A stretch of DNA of 64,000 bases, from assembly GCF_020736365.1 (NCBI RefSeq), contig NZ_CP085988.1:3781501-3845500 (forward strand), given 5' to 3'. Every line of letters begins with the position of its first letter. Positions within the stretch are counted from its first letter, which is position 1. The position numbers and the translations under genes are program-made. The notes below the pieces were generated by a model, which saw only the letters and a program-made list of their open reading frames with translations, did no database searches and had not been told where the DNA came from. This stretch comes from Clostridium sp. M62/1. GTDB taxonomy: Bacteria > Bacillota > Clostridia > Lachnospirales > Lachnospiraceae. Shown here in pieces: positions 52,683 to 61,430 of the stretch.

Positions 52683-55181
52683 CTACAAATCTGTCAGAAA
52701 GGCTACAAAATCATTGCCTCCATTGGAATCAAACCAGTCAGCCCCATCGTTAAGCCCCATTTTGTCTGTATTGGCGTTTTCCGTTCCGGGGTTCCAGAGA
52801 CAGGAAATATTATACGGATCATACCCGTAAATCAGCATATATGAGCCGTCTCCCGTGTAGGCCGCCACCGGATAGCCTCTTCCCACAAAGTAGAGAACCT
52901 GGTTCAGGCTCAGCCCTCCTGCATCAATAATCGCCCCTCCGTCTGAGGTCTCCAGCTCTCCGTCTGCAAATTCCCTGAGGTATCGCTCAATATCCGTCAC
53001 CAGACTCTGGGGATCCCGGATTGTCCTGATGTCCGGCCTGTCCGCTCTGGCCCAGAACACGCGGCCTGCCTCATCTGTGACAATTCCCATACCGTCGTAA
53101 GCCGCTGTCACCGCATCCGCAAAATGCACAAACCTTCCCCGCAGCCTTCCCTCGCTGTAGGCATAATACTGCTTTTTCTCAAGAGGCGTGCTTTCTGTGA
53201 CGGATACCGTATTGTTTTCCTCCGCCATCACCTTTTCCGGCACCTTAAGGCGGATTTCGGAACCGGAAACAGATTCATCCAGCTGGACAAAATACACCCT
53301 GCCCTTTTCCTCCGATGCCAGATACCCGATTCCCGCCAGCGTGTCCTCCTCCATCTCCTCATTGCACACAAGGGTGTCGTTTCCGGCTGACGTATAGCTG
53401 TCCCCTGCGCGGGAGAGCTTTTCCAGATGCACGCGGCTGTCCCGGATCTCCACGTCTGTGATATAGATGCCCTCCTTCTCATACCGGGTCTGAATCTGCA
53501 TATCCTCCCCGGCGATTTCCAGAGCGTACATGGGCACCTGCGCCGTCCTTCCATTGATGACGGCACCTGTGTTTTCCTCCGCAAGGCCGTAGACGAGATC
53601 GCTTCCCACAAAGCCCAGAATCCTGATATTTTTTCCCTCCGGCGCATGGATCTGATCGCTTCTTCCGGTCTTCAGATCCATCACATGCACGGTAGATGCG
53701 TCGTAGGCATCCGTGCCGTCCTGCCAGGCGATCCTGGACTGCCCTGCTCCCACTGCAAAATTCTCCTCCGTCAGTCCCTCAGCCAGAATACGGGACTCCC
53801 TTGTTTCCATGTTGACAGAGTAGACAGAATTTCCCATCATCAGATAGAGGATTCCATTTTCTCCCAGGTAGCTGAGCCTGTCAATGCCAAGCTGAAGCTC
53901 CTCGCTCCCCTCGTCCGCAGGCAGATAGAGCCTCTCTGTCAGGGAATTGCCCTCCATCCTGTATCTCCACAGGGCAACGCCAACACTTCCCTCGTGGCTG
54001 CCTCTGCTCATATAGCCGTTTACCAGAAAATCCACTTCCCCCTCATCGCTCACCGAAAGAATTTTCAGGCCGTATCCTGTCACATCGATGAGCGGATCGG
54101 TTTCACTCTGTCTGAACGAGAATACCCTTGTATTTACCTGGCTTTCCCCGTCATACAGCCACAGCTCTCCGTTCGTCACGAATCCGTGAAATCTTCCATT
54201 TGGGGAGGTTATCTCCTGAAGGCCCGTTCCGTCGGAGATGCCAAGCATAATCCGCTTTCCCGAATAGAGAGCCGGATCCCCGTCAAACACCTGGTTTACA
54301 GTTCTGTTATAGTCCATCATGTAGATTCTCTGTGCATTCCACTTCATTGTGAAATCCTCGCAGACATCATAGTACTCCGCAGCTTCTCCGTTCTCCATGC
54401 GGGCCGCCAAATAGCTGAGTCTTACACTGGCCATAATGCCCTGCATCTCTTTCAGCTCTACCTCCACATTTCCGGCCTTCTCCATCTCCAGACTGCCCCA
54501 CGTAATCTGGTCAAAGCTATTCTTCAGAGTCACATTGCCCAGGGAGCTGTTGTCTGCCGCAGCGTCTGTCTCCAGATAGGTAGTCAGATCCGAAGCATTC
54601 TCATAGTGGAACGTATTGTCGGAAAAGGTTTCCGCCAGGGAGAGCATGTCCCCAAGGAAGGTATTGTCTGTCCAGACAATCCTCGTATAGTAATAGATGG
54701 CCGGCTGATTTTCCGTGGCAATCGCCAGCGTCAGGATGTACTCCTTATCCTTGTCAATCAGGTTCTGAATGGGCAGAATCGTCACCGCCTCCTGTGAACC
54801 TTCGTCCTGGTGCCAGTTCTGTACCACTGTTCTCTCGATCAGTCTCTCGTCTTCCAAACTCCTGATCTCGTACTGCACGCCCGTAATTCTGCTGTCCAGG
54901 TTATAAAAATCCACCGTCAGGCGGCGATCCTGGGGAAGCACAGTCAGATTTCCCCTTCCGGCGCAGTCCCTGTCATCCTCCCTGAATCCGTAAAGGGGAT
55001 TCATCTGCCGGCCGCACATCTCCATATAGGCTACAGGCAAATCTGCGTCCTCCATCGGCGTATAGGCAGTTTCCTCCTTCCTTTCTCCCCGCAGAGGCAG
55101 GGCTAAGTAAGCCGCTCCCGCAGCCGCTGCCAGCAGAACTGCCGCACATATAATCCAAAGTTTTTTGCTGAATCTCTTCAT
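52683..55181 (-). CDS. Large exported protein, possible degenerate C39-like C-terminal domain
   Basis: 832 residues. An uncleaved-looking N-terminal membrane helix (about 8-28) is followed by an extracytoplasmic region rich in beta-strands; residues about 320-600 repeat WxxD/LYxxE-type strands like a beta-propeller (GRFHGFVTNGELWLYDGES, GENGILYLMMGNSVYSVN). The last 120 residues look like a papain-fold C39_2 domain (SLNQVLYFVGRGYPVAAYTGD and YMLIYGYDPYN), but no catalytic Cys is visible and the His position reads SY. No known family name recognised. Its role may be envelope-associated binding or sensing. No neighbours give a function. Confidence 0.6.
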   Translation of the reverse strand: MKRFSKKLWIICAAVLLAAAAGAAYLALPLRGERKEETAYTPMEDADLPVAYMEMCGRQMNPLYGFREDDRDCAGRGNLTVLPQDRRLTVDFYNLDSRITGVQYEIRSLEDERLIERTVVQNWHQDEGSQEAVTILPIQNLIDKDKEYILTLAIATENQPAIYYYTRIVWTDNTFLGDMLSLAETFSDNTFHYENASDLTTYLETDAAADNSSLGNVTLKNSFDQITWGSLEMEKAGNVEVELKEMQGIMASVRLSYLAARMENGEAAEYYDVCEDFTMKWNAQRIYMMDYNRTVNQVFDGDPALYSGKRIMLGISDGTGLQEITSPNGRFHGFVTNGELWLYDGESQVNTRVFSFRQSETDPLIDVTGYGLKILSVSDEGEVDFLVNGYMSRGSHEGSVGVALWRYRMEGNSLTERLYLPADEGSEELQLGIDRLSYLGENGILYLMMGNSVYSVNMETRESRILAEGLTEENFAVGAGQSRIAWQDGTDAYDASTVHVMDLKTGRSDQIHAPEGKNIRILGFVGSDLVYGLAEENTGAVINGRTAQVPMYALEIAGEDMQIQTRYEKEGIYITDVEIRDSRVHLEKLSRAGDSYTSAGNDTLVCNEEMEEDTLAGIGYLASEEKGRVYFVQLDESVSGSEIRLKVPEKVMAEENNTVSVTESTPLEKKQYYAYSEGRLRGRFVHFADAVTAAYDGMGIVTDEAGRVFWARADRPDIRTIRDPQSLVTDIERYLREFADGELETSDGGAIIDAGGLSLNQVLYFVGRGYPVAAYTGDGSYMLIYGYDPYNISCLWNPGTENANTDKMGLNDGADWFDSNGGNDFVAFLTDL

Positions 55182-55494
55182 TTATCTTCATCCTCAATGA
55201 TCGGTTTTCCTGTATCGTGCTTCTACCTTCCTTTGAGCCTGCAAACAGAGGCAGCGCACACTGATAATCAGCTGTCCGCCCGCTTCCATCCCGGCTGCTG
55301 TCGGCACCTTTTATTGCTTTGAATGCCTTTGGGCCCATTATAGCATATTTTTCAGTCTTTTAACAAGGAAAAGGCAGCGTTTCCCCCTGTGCCGTAGAAC
55401 GCGGTCAAAGGGCGCCGACAGTATCGGCACCCTTTGAACACCATGGCTTATGCCATATTTATCTGTTTTCCGGAGACTGATTTGGTTTGGCCTG
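55182..55494. other. 313-base spacer with one stable hairpin
   Basis: Between the PWGPPPP gene (stop 55495) and the exported protein gene. The only clear structure is TCAAAGGG-c-GCCGA/TCGGC-a-CCCTTTGA (55405-55437, 5-base loop). It has no T tract, so termination is uncertain. A 78-codon frame here has no ribosome site and is not credible. Confidence 0.5.
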
Positions 55495-56550
55495 TCAGCC
55501 GCAGTTTCTATGCAGGCATCTTCTGTGCTGAACATCTCCCAGCAGGAGAAGCATAATGATGTCAGAAAGCTCAACCTCTCCCCTTTTTCCAGGCTGGCTT
55601 GGCGGCGGACCCCACGGCCGATCCGGCGGTGGCGGCGGACCCCACGGCCGATTGGGCGGTGGCGGCGGACCCCATGGGCGATTGGGCGGTGGCGGCGGAC
55701 CCCATGGGCGATTGGGCGGCGGCGGACCCCATGGACGGTTGGGCGGTGGCGGCGGACCCCATGGACGATTGGGCGGCGGCGGACCCCATGGACGATTGGG
55801 CGGTGGCGGCGGACCCCATGGGCGGCGTCCGCGATTCAGGTTCTCTGCCCTGACTGACTCCTCCTGTCTGCTCTCCTCCCCTCTTTCCGTCTCCATCGTG
55901 TGAAGAGGCACCTCCGAAACAGCTGTACCGGAAAAGTTGTCCTGCCCGGTTTTCCCACGGCCATATGTTCCCGGATTTCCCGTGATTACTGTCCCACTGT
56001 ATGGGCTTAAGCTGGCATCAAAGGAGCTAAGCAGCGGTTTCTGTCCGGCCCCATACCTTGGAAGTTCATATGTCTCCAGCATTTCATCTCTCTGAGCCGA
56101 GGCGGCCCTGAGCCCTCTCCCTTCCCTCTTGTCGTCCTGAGTCTCCTGTTTCTCAGAGCCATAGCCCCTGTTTTCCGGAAAGGACAGAATATTTCCGTTT
56201 TTAGGCTCCTCACCTGAATCTCTGTACTCCTCTGTCACTGTGTTCTCTCCTGCTATGCTCTGCGCGATATCACGGCAGATCCGTTCTATGGCAACCCGAT
56301 CCGGAAATTCATCGTAGATCAGACTGCCCTGATAATCCAGGCGGTCACAGGCCTCCCTCACTCTGGCTCTCAGCTCTCTGAGTCCTGCGGGATAAAAACC
56401 GGAAAAGTACTCATAATCTCTCAGCGTTTCCATAAGCCCATTCTCCTTTGGCTCAAAGGGTCCCGCCTGCTGCTGCCCGTCAGCCCCGCCGCCGCTCTCT
56501 TCCGAAATCGGGGCAGAGCCGGACGGACGGCTGTCAAAAAAATTCTGCAT
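55495..56550 (-). CDS. Proline-rich PWGPPPP-repeat protein
   Basis: 351 residues from ATG 56550 (AGGAGG about 12 bases upstream). Residues about 40-95 form a conserved-looking helical domain (RDYEYFSGFYPAGLRELRARVREACDRLDYQ, then DEFPDRVAIERICRDI). A charged, low-complexity middle leads to eight copies of PWGPPPP(P)NR near residues 244-320, and the end is VELSDIIMLLLLGDVQHRRC. N- and C-terminal pieces recall small Lachnospiraceae proteins near sporulation genes that combine a helical head, Pro-rich repeats and a hydrophobic LLLLG end; a spore-coat or surface role is inferred, not shown. No signal peptide. Confidence 0.7.
   Translation of the reverse strand: MQNFFDSRPSGSAPISEESGGGADGQQQAGPFEPKENGLMETLRDYEYFSGFYPAGLRELRARVREACDRLDYQGSLIYDEFPDRVAIERICRDIAQSIAGENTVTEEYRDSGEEPKNGNILSFPENRGYGSEKQETQDDKREGRGLRAASAQRDEMLETYELPRYGAGQKPLLSSFDASLSPYSGTVITGNPGTYGRGKTGQDNFSGTAVSEVPLHTMETERGEESRQEESVRAENLNRGRRPWGPPPPPNRPWGPPPPNRPWGPPPPPNRPWGPPPPNRPWGPPPPPNRPWGPPPPPNRPWGPPPPPDRPWGPPPSQPGKRGEVELSDIIMLLLLGDVQHRRCLHRNCG
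55601..55821 (-). repeat. 27/30-bp tandem repeats coding PWGPPPP(P)NR
   Basis: Eight tandem units inside the PWGPPPP gene. Unit lengths alternate between 30 and 27 bases, so all copies stay in frame; codons are strongly GC-rich and near-identical, indicating recent expansion. Because units are multiples of three, all other frames are open too and give Gly- or Ala/Asp-rich artefacts. Confidence 0.92.
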
Positions 56551-56601
56551 ATGATACGGCTCCTCCTGTTTACATAGAGTTATATGGTATCATATGCAGA
56601 A
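56543..56601 (-). promoter_or_regulatory. 15-bp inverted repeat enclosing ribosome site and covering the start codon
   Basis: TTCTGCATATGATAC (56543-56557) and its perfect complement (56587-56601) are separated by 29 bases. On the transcript the 3' arm contains the start ATG of the PWGPPPP gene and the loop contains AGGAGG. The stem would sequester the start codon, like a translational switch, or the dyad may be a protein operator. Confidence 0.6.
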
Positions 56602-56649
56602 TCTCTGCTGTTTTTTCCGTTTTCTTACTGTGAAACTGTTTTCCAGGCT

Positions 56650-57570
56650 TTAAAACAGGTGTTCCGGATAGACACCGCTCTCGCAGAGCCTGCGGATCTC
56701 ACGGCTCACAGACTCCCTGTCTTCCCTGTAGGTAACACCGAACCACCGGTCTCTCGTCTCCAGCACTCTCACCTTTGCCCTTCCTTCACGAATCATCTGG
56801 TCAATAATCGTCGGAAGCAGATACTCCGATTTCAGGTCCCCTTCCTTAAGGTCTGACAGGAACTTCGGAAAGCCCTTTTCGAGAGCTCCCATAAAGTCCG
56901 GGGTCAGCCCCCACATATTCATGGAGACGTGCTGGCTTCCTGAAACCCTGACCGGATTGCCCTCTCTGTCGGAAGCAGTGAGAATCCCGTCTCTTTTTTC
57001 TATGTTATAGGTTTCCGTCACGCTTTTTAAGATTCCGTCCTCTCCCACGCGGCAGACTCCGCGGGTAACTCCCCCGTTCTCGCTGAGCGTGTTTGAGAGA
57101 ATAAAGCCTGCCATGCAGATATCGTAGACGTCCCCCCTGTCCTCCCTGGCATTCACCAGATAATCATGGATCAGGCGGAAGGCCTCTTTTCCGTAATAGT
57201 CATCTGCATTGATAACAAGAAACGGCTCCCTTACCAGCTCCTTTGCGCAAAGCACCGCCTGTCCGGTTCCCCAGGGCTTCGTCCTTCCCTCCGGAAGACG
57301 ATATCCCTCCGGAAGATCAGAAAGCTCCTGAAATGCGTAGGAGACAGGCGCAATTTTCTCTATCCTGTTTCCTATAATCTCTCTGAAATCCTTCTCCAGG
57401 TCCTTCCTTATGATAAATATGATCCGGTTAAAGCCTGCCTCAAGGGCGTCGTGGATGGAATAATCCATAATAATTTCACCGCCGGGCCCCACAGGCTCCA
57501 GCTGCTTGATCCCTCCTCCGAAGCGGCTCCCAATACCCGCTGCCATAATTACCAGTGATGTTTCTCTCAT
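56650..57570 (-). CDS. Nucleotidyltransferase, sugar-phosphate type
   Basis: 306 residues. N-terminal Rossmann start with MAAGIGSRFGGGIKQLEPVG, then PWGTGQAVLCAKELV, and VINADDYYGKEAF for Mg2+ binding. This is the family of UTP-glucose-1-phosphate uridylyltransferases and related NDP-sugar or choline-phosphate enzymes; the GGGIKQL variant of the GxGTRL loop and the PWGTGQA box resemble small Firmicute proteins annotated only as nucleotidyltransferases. It probably makes an activated sugar for cell-surface polymers. Monocistronic. Confidence 0.88.
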   Translation of the reverse strand: MRETSLVIMAAGIGSRFGGGIKQLEPVGPGGEIIMDYSIHDALEAGFNRIIFIIRKDLEKDFREIIGNRIEKIAPVSYAFQELSDLPEGYRLPEGRTKPWGTGQAVLCAKELVREPFLVINADDYYGKEAFRLIHDYLVNAREDRGDVYDICMAGFILSNTLSENGGVTRGVCRVGEDGILKSVTETYNIEKRDGILTASDREGNPVRVSGSQHVSMNMWGLTPDFMGALEKGFPKFLSDLKEGDLKSEYLLPTIIDQMIREGRAKVRVLETRDRWFGVTYREDRESVSREIRRLCESGVYPEHLF

Positions 57571-57837
57571 AATCCCTCTCCTGTGTTCTGCTTGTTTTCT
57601 TCCTGCACGTAAGCAGCCTTATATTATGGACAGTTTAGCACATCGTTCTCTTTATTTCCACCCCTTTATCTGCATCTTTCTGCTCCCTTTTGTCCTTAGC
57701 CGTGTCTGATTATTCCCGGAAATCTTGCCCGCCGGCACTAGATGCAGAAATCTGCACGAAAAGAACGAAGCTCCTGTTTCTATTCTTAAATTTATTTTGA
57801 AAGTCAGAAAAATAATCTGCCAAAGAAAATGGAGCGT

Positions 57838-58075
57838 ATGGTATAATAACCGCGGAGCGGTTATTATACCTGCGCCGAGCCGCTGGCGCCCGAAGGGAGC
57901 CAAAACACTATTGCGGCGAGTGCGCATCCCTCGGAGAGATACATATCCGGAGGATATGGTACAATAGCGAGGAAAGCGCATGCCATGCTTGCATGAGCAT
58001 GCATTTGCCGAGCGGCCCATCGAGACGCTAGTCGAGATGGCATAATGACCGCGGAGCGGGCATTATACCTGCGCA
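57838..58075. repeat. Palindrome-rich intergenic region with three related units
   Basis: Within a 577-base gap lie three units starting ATGGTATAAT (57838), ATGGTACAAT (57956) and ATGGCATAAT (58037). The first is a perfect palindrome, GGTATAATAACCGC-GGA-GCGGTTATTATACC (57840-57870); the third is the same with three base changes (58039-58069); the second is partial. Between them are further dyads (CATATCC-GGA-GGATATG, GCATGC...GCATGC). Each unit also contains an extended -10-like TGGTATAAT. The stretch is GC-richer than flanking spacer and non-coding. The rest of the gap (57571-57837, 58076-58147) shows nothing definite. Confidence 0.65.
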
Positions 58076-58147
58076 TTCCTGTTTCAGCATTTACTGCTGA
58101 GAGCCGGGCAGACGCCTGGTCAAACCGAAGAGAAGGGGGCAGACAGT

Positions 58148-58675
58148 ATGACTACGAAATATATGCTTATACAGTTGATTGGATTTGCCGGAACTTTGCT
58201 GTTCTTTTTTTCTTACCAGTGCAAGAGCAACCGCAACCTGTTCCGTGTACAGTTCCTATCTTATTTTATTTATACAGTTCACCTGATACTTCTGGGTGCC
58301 ATGACAGGAGGGGTGAGCTATATCATCAATACCTTCCGTTCTCTGTGCCTGGGAGGAAGGTGGAAGTTTGCCAAAGGCTGGGGGATGTGTATTGGAATCT
58401 GTGTCCTTCAGTTTCTAGCCCTTGTTTTTACGTGGTCGGGATGGATATCCATTTTGCCGATTGCTGCAAATATTGCGTCGACAATTGCAGGATATTCACA
58501 TAATCCCCGCAAAATCAGAGTAGTGGGTATGTTTATCAACTCACCCCTCTGGATTATCTACAATTTCATGTCCGGTTCTCTGGCGGGTATCCTTGACGAG
58601 ATAGTGACTGAAATTTCTCTGGTCATTTCCGTCTTTCGGTTTGGGTGGAAGTCTCTGGACCGGGTTGAGGATTAA
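58148..58675 (+). CDS. YgjV-family inner membrane protein
   Basis: 175 residues, five to six membrane helices. The start LIQLIGFAGTLLFFFSYQCKSNRNLFRVQFLSY matches the YgjV (Imp-YgjV) family, of unknown function. AAGGGGG lies nine bases before ATG 58148. A Crp/Fnr regulator follows 83 bases downstream on the same strand. Confidence 0.85.
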   Translation: MTTKYMLIQLIGFAGTLLFFFSYQCKSNRNLFRVQFLSYFIYTVHLILLGAMTGGVSYIINTFRSLCLGGRWKFAKGWGMCIGICVLQFLALVFTWSGWISILPIAANIASTIAGYSHNPRKIRVVGMFINSPLWIIYNFMSGSLAGILDEIVTEISLVISVFRFGWKSLDRVED

Positions 58676-58758
58676 ATAAGAGCCGTCTTTCATTTCGGAG
58701 GCAGCCATCCCCAAAAGTGCCGTTTTACAGTCCGTATCAGGAGGTTGATATTGATATT

Positions 58759-59463
58759 ATGAGTGATGCAAACATCTATCTGTCCGACGAAGAAAAGCAG
58801 GCCTTTCTGGCTTCCCTCCCCTTTTACAGCCGTCTGTCCGGCAATGAGAGGGCGCTGCTATCAGAGCGCCTCCTCCTCTCCCGCTATCCGGCCGGCAGCT
58901 CTATCTGCTCCCTGGAAGCCCAGTGCCTTGGCACTGTCTTTGTCAAAAAGGGGATCCTGCGCCTGTACCTGCTCTCCGGCGACGGGAGAGAGGCCACCAT
59001 CTGCCGCCTGCGCGACGGGGAGGTATGCCTTCTGTCCGCCTCCTGCCTGATGTCTGCCGTCACTTTCGATGTACAGATCGAGGCAGAAACAGACTGCGAG
59101 CTCTATATCATCCCCTCCTCTGCTTTCGCCATTCTGATGAACGCCAACATCTTTGTAGAAAATTTCGCCTACAAATCCATGACCGAACGGTTTTCTGACG
59201 TGGTGGCGGCCATGGAGCGGATGTTCTTCATGAGCCTCAGGCAGCGCATCGCTGCCTTCCTTTTAGACGAGGCGGCCGCCCAGAGGCAGGACTGCCTGTC
59301 CCTTACCCAGGAACAGCTGGCCAGAGCCATCGGAAGCGCCAGGGAAGCTGTCAGCCGCAATTTGAAACAGATGGGTTCCGAAGGACTGATCCAGGTGTCC
59401 AGAGGCCAGATCTGTATTCTGAATAAGCCCGCCCTCTACGCTGCCGTCCAGCAGCAGAAATAG
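58759..59463 (+). CDS. Crp/Fnr family transcriptional regulator
   Basis: 234 residues from ATG 58759; GTG 58717 is an alternative, and AGGAGG sits 14 bases before the ATG. The cyclic-nucleotide-binding-like fold (PAGSSICSLEAQCLGTVFVKKG) is followed by a DNA-binding HTH (LTQEQLARAIGSAREAVSRNLKQM). The FNR iron-sulfur Cys set is absent (two Cys only near 55), and the cAMP-contact RxS pattern is not obvious, so the effector is unknown. It may sense redox or metabolites. Possibly co-transcribed with ygjV; a terminator follows. Confidence 0.9.
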   Translation: MSDANIYLSDEEKQAFLASLPFYSRLSGNERALLSERLLLSRYPAGSSICSLEAQCLGTVFVKKGILRLYLLSGDGREATICRLRDGEVCLLSASCLMSAVTFDVQIEAETDCELYIIPSSAFAILMNANIFVENFAYKSMTERFSDVVAAMERMFFMSLRQRIAAFLLDEAAAQRQDCLSLTQEQLARAIGSAREAVSRNLKQMGSEGLIQVSRGQICILNKPALYAAVQQQK

Positions 59464-59470
59464 TCTTTGC

Positions 59471-59499
59471 AGGCAGCCATCCGGCTGCCTTTTGTTTTA
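59471..59499 (+). terminator. Terminator between Crp/Fnr and SDR genes
   Basis: AGGCAGCC-ATCC-GGCTGCCT stem followed by TTTGTTTT. The convergent SDR gene ends 11 bases away. Confidence 0.85.
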
Positions 59500-59509
59500 C
59501 GGTTCAGCA

Positions 59510-60337
59510 TTATAGTTTCAGCGGTCCATAGAAGTAGGAAGCTGTGGCACCTCCGTCTATGAGAAAATCGGCTCCCGTGATAAAGGCACCCCTGTCACTC
59601 ATAAGAAGCTCCGCCACATTTGCCACCTCGTCTGCCGTGCCTGGTCTGCCGGCAGGGCATTTAGCAAACATATTCCTGTAAAAGTCTCCCCGGGGACCGT
59701 TCAGTTCGTCCAGGGCAAGAGGGGTGACGATAATTCCGGGAGAAATCGAGTTGATACGCGCTCCCCTCCGGCCCCATTTTACAGATTCTGCCATGACACG
59801 CTTTTCGTTGCAGCGCTTCGCAAGCTGATAGGCGTGAAGCGTATCCCTGATATACTCCGGCTGTAAAATGGCAAGCGACAGGAGTTCCTCTGCGGGAGTG
59901 CAGGCGAGCTGCTCATCCTCCTCGGGGGTAAGCTGTTTCATCCGGTGTCCGGACTGGCTTGAAATGGTTACACCCACACCTCCCGGCGCAATCACGTTTC
60001 CCACTTCTTCCAGAAGAACAGCCGTCCCATACAAGTCCACTTTCAAAATGGCCTCCACAGAGGCCTGGCTTGGAGACACACCGGCAGCGTTGACCAGCAT
60101 GGTGATTTCTCCATGCTTTTGCGCCTCGGCAATCATTGACAGGACAGAGGGCCTTGACGACAGATCCATCTCCACAGGCAGAGCGTCAAAGCCCGCCCCA
60201 TTCATGGTCTCTGCAGCCATCCGGGCATTTTCTGCCTTCTTATCTCCGACAATAATCTTTTTCCCGTATCCCATGCGGCGGGCAATGGCCATACCGATCT
60301 GTCCCGCGCCTGCTAAAATCATCACATCTTTTTTCAT
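59510..60337 (-). CDS. SDR family NAD(P)-dependent oxidoreductase
   Basis: 275 residues. The nucleotide loop reads AGAGQIGMAIA rather than the usual TGxxxGIG, NAAG is present as VNAAGVSPS, and the catalytic pair is YQLAK with Ser in ISSQSG. C-terminal ITGADFLIDGG matches the family. It reduces or oxidises an alcohol/ketone with NAD(P); substrate unknown. A consensus promoter and a broken LysR gene lie upstream on the same strand, suggesting the SDR gene was once under LysR control. Confidence 0.9.
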   Translation of the reverse strand: MKKDVMILAGAGQIGMAIARRMGYGKKIIVGDKKAENARMAAETMNGAGFDALPVEMDLSSRPSVLSMIAEAQKHGEITMLVNAAGVSPSQASVEAILKVDLYGTAVLLEEVGNVIAPGGVGVTISSQSGHRMKQLTPEEDEQLACTPAEELLSLAILQPEYIRDTLHAYQLAKRCNEKRVMAESVKWGRRGARINSISPGIIVTPLALDELNGPRGDFYRNMFAKCPAGRPGTADEVANVAELLMSDRGAFITGADFLIDGGATASYFYGPLKL

Positions 60338-60451
60338 AGCTGGCTTCCTTTCTTCAAATCTGCTTTAAATCAGCTGAAAGAAACCTTCCTGCTGTGTTCC
60401 GTATCTGGTTCACGGCCGTTTCCTTCCTGGCTTCTTTTATTCTGTATCTCC

Positions 60452-60480
60452 ATTATAAAATTGTGCAGGCGCCCAATCAA
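60452..60480 (-). promoter_or_regulatory. Sigma-A promoter of the SDR gene
   Basis: Leftward -35 TTGATT (60475-60480), 17-base spacer, -10 TATAAT (60452-60457). Confidence 0.8.
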
Positions 60481-60519
60481 TTCGAGTTATAAAGCTGTCG
60501 CATAAGTTTTTCTAATAGA

Positions 60520-60554
60520 ACAAGGCTGCCCTCCGATTGCGAGAGCAGCCTTGT
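60520..60554 (-). terminator. Hairpin after the broken LysR gene
   Basis: A 10-bp stem ACAAGGCTGC with 15-base loop and complement; leftward it is followed by TCTATTAG, a poor T tract. It separates the LysR remnant from the SDR promoter. Confidence 0.6.
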
Positions 60555-60568
60555 GAAAAAACGGGCTG

Positions 60569-61340
60569 TTATACAAATTTCTGTTTCAGAATATCGGCAA
60601 ATTCCTCTATATAGTAACCGGAATTATCCTTTTTCCAGAACAGGCAGTACTTCCGGGTAATCTGCTCCTCCCCCCGATAGAGGGGAATACGGCAGACAGA
60701 AGTCCCGAAATTCACGGTCTGGCTGTTTCCCTCCACAGGCATGAAGCCTTGTCCGCTGGTGACAAGCAGGCGGGCTTCTTCCAGATTTTCCGCGTACAGG
60801 AAATCCCCCTGGATGCCAATCACCGTCTGATAGTATTCCTGTTCCGTTTGTCTCTGCTCTTTGGATGCAATCAAAATACAGGGAATGTTTTTTAATTCCT
60901 GTGTGGTGACAGCGGGAAGGGCGGCGATTGGATTTCTGGCTGCTATTTCGATATACATGCCGCTGACCGATAATACCAGATTGACATATTCATCTGAAAA
61001 AGCCCTGCGCTGGTCGTTCAGCACCAGATCCGCGCCGCCGTTTCGCAGCAGAGCAAACAATTCTTAAAATCACCTCATCCCCGCGGGCTATCTTAGCCGC
61101 CTCACTGCAAATCTGTTCATAATCAGCCAGTAAAATCAGACTCTTTCTATAAAAATGCTCTCCCGCAGGCGTCAGAGCAAACTTCCTGTTTTTTCTCTCC
61201 AGCAAAGAAAAGCCCAATTCCGTTTCCAGCGCCTTAATTTGCTGTGAAATGGCAGACTGAGAAATATGGCACTCCTCAGCGGCCTCTGAAAAACTGTTAT
61301 TGCGCACAACGGCCTGAAAATATCTGATTTGCCGCAGCAA
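60569..61340 (-). pseudogene. LysR family regulator disrupted by deletion and frameshift
   Basis: TTG 61340 has GGAGGTG seven bases upstream and opens an intact HTH (SFSEAAEECHISQSAISQQIK) and linker up to ARGDEVILRI. The frame then runs into basic nonsense (AAKRRRGSG) to a stop at 60990. A second frame, open from about 61060 to 60569, carries the C-terminal effector domain (LRNGGADLVLNDQRRAFS ... SGYYIEEFADILKQKFV). The expected about 40-45 residues between LRI and the LRNGGADL strand are missing, so one deletion removed them and shifted the frame. The rest is well conserved, so the event looks recent. Extended -10 TGC-TATAAT at 61375-61383. Confidence 0.88.
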
Positions 61341-61430
61341 TTACAACACCTCCCGGACAGACTCATTCAATTATATTATAGCACACTCCTGCGAACCAGC
61401 GAAAGATGAGCGAAAAACTGCTCTCCGATG

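Noticed and set aside
53427..54797. 456-codon open frame on the plus strand
   Set aside because: It lies antisense to the exported protein gene, has no ribosome site and His/Leu-rich composition typical of a shadow frame. The same applies to long plus-strand frames at 9431-10723, 23656-24660 and 49649-50737.
55338..55574. 78-codon minus-strand ORF
   Set aside because: No ribosome site, overlaps the end of the PWGPPPP gene and a hairpin; composition is not protein-like.
55556..55903. Gly-rich or Ala/Asp-rich proteins on the plus strand
   Set aside because: They are frame shadows of the PWGPPPP tandem repeats, whose unit length is a multiple of three so all frames stay open.
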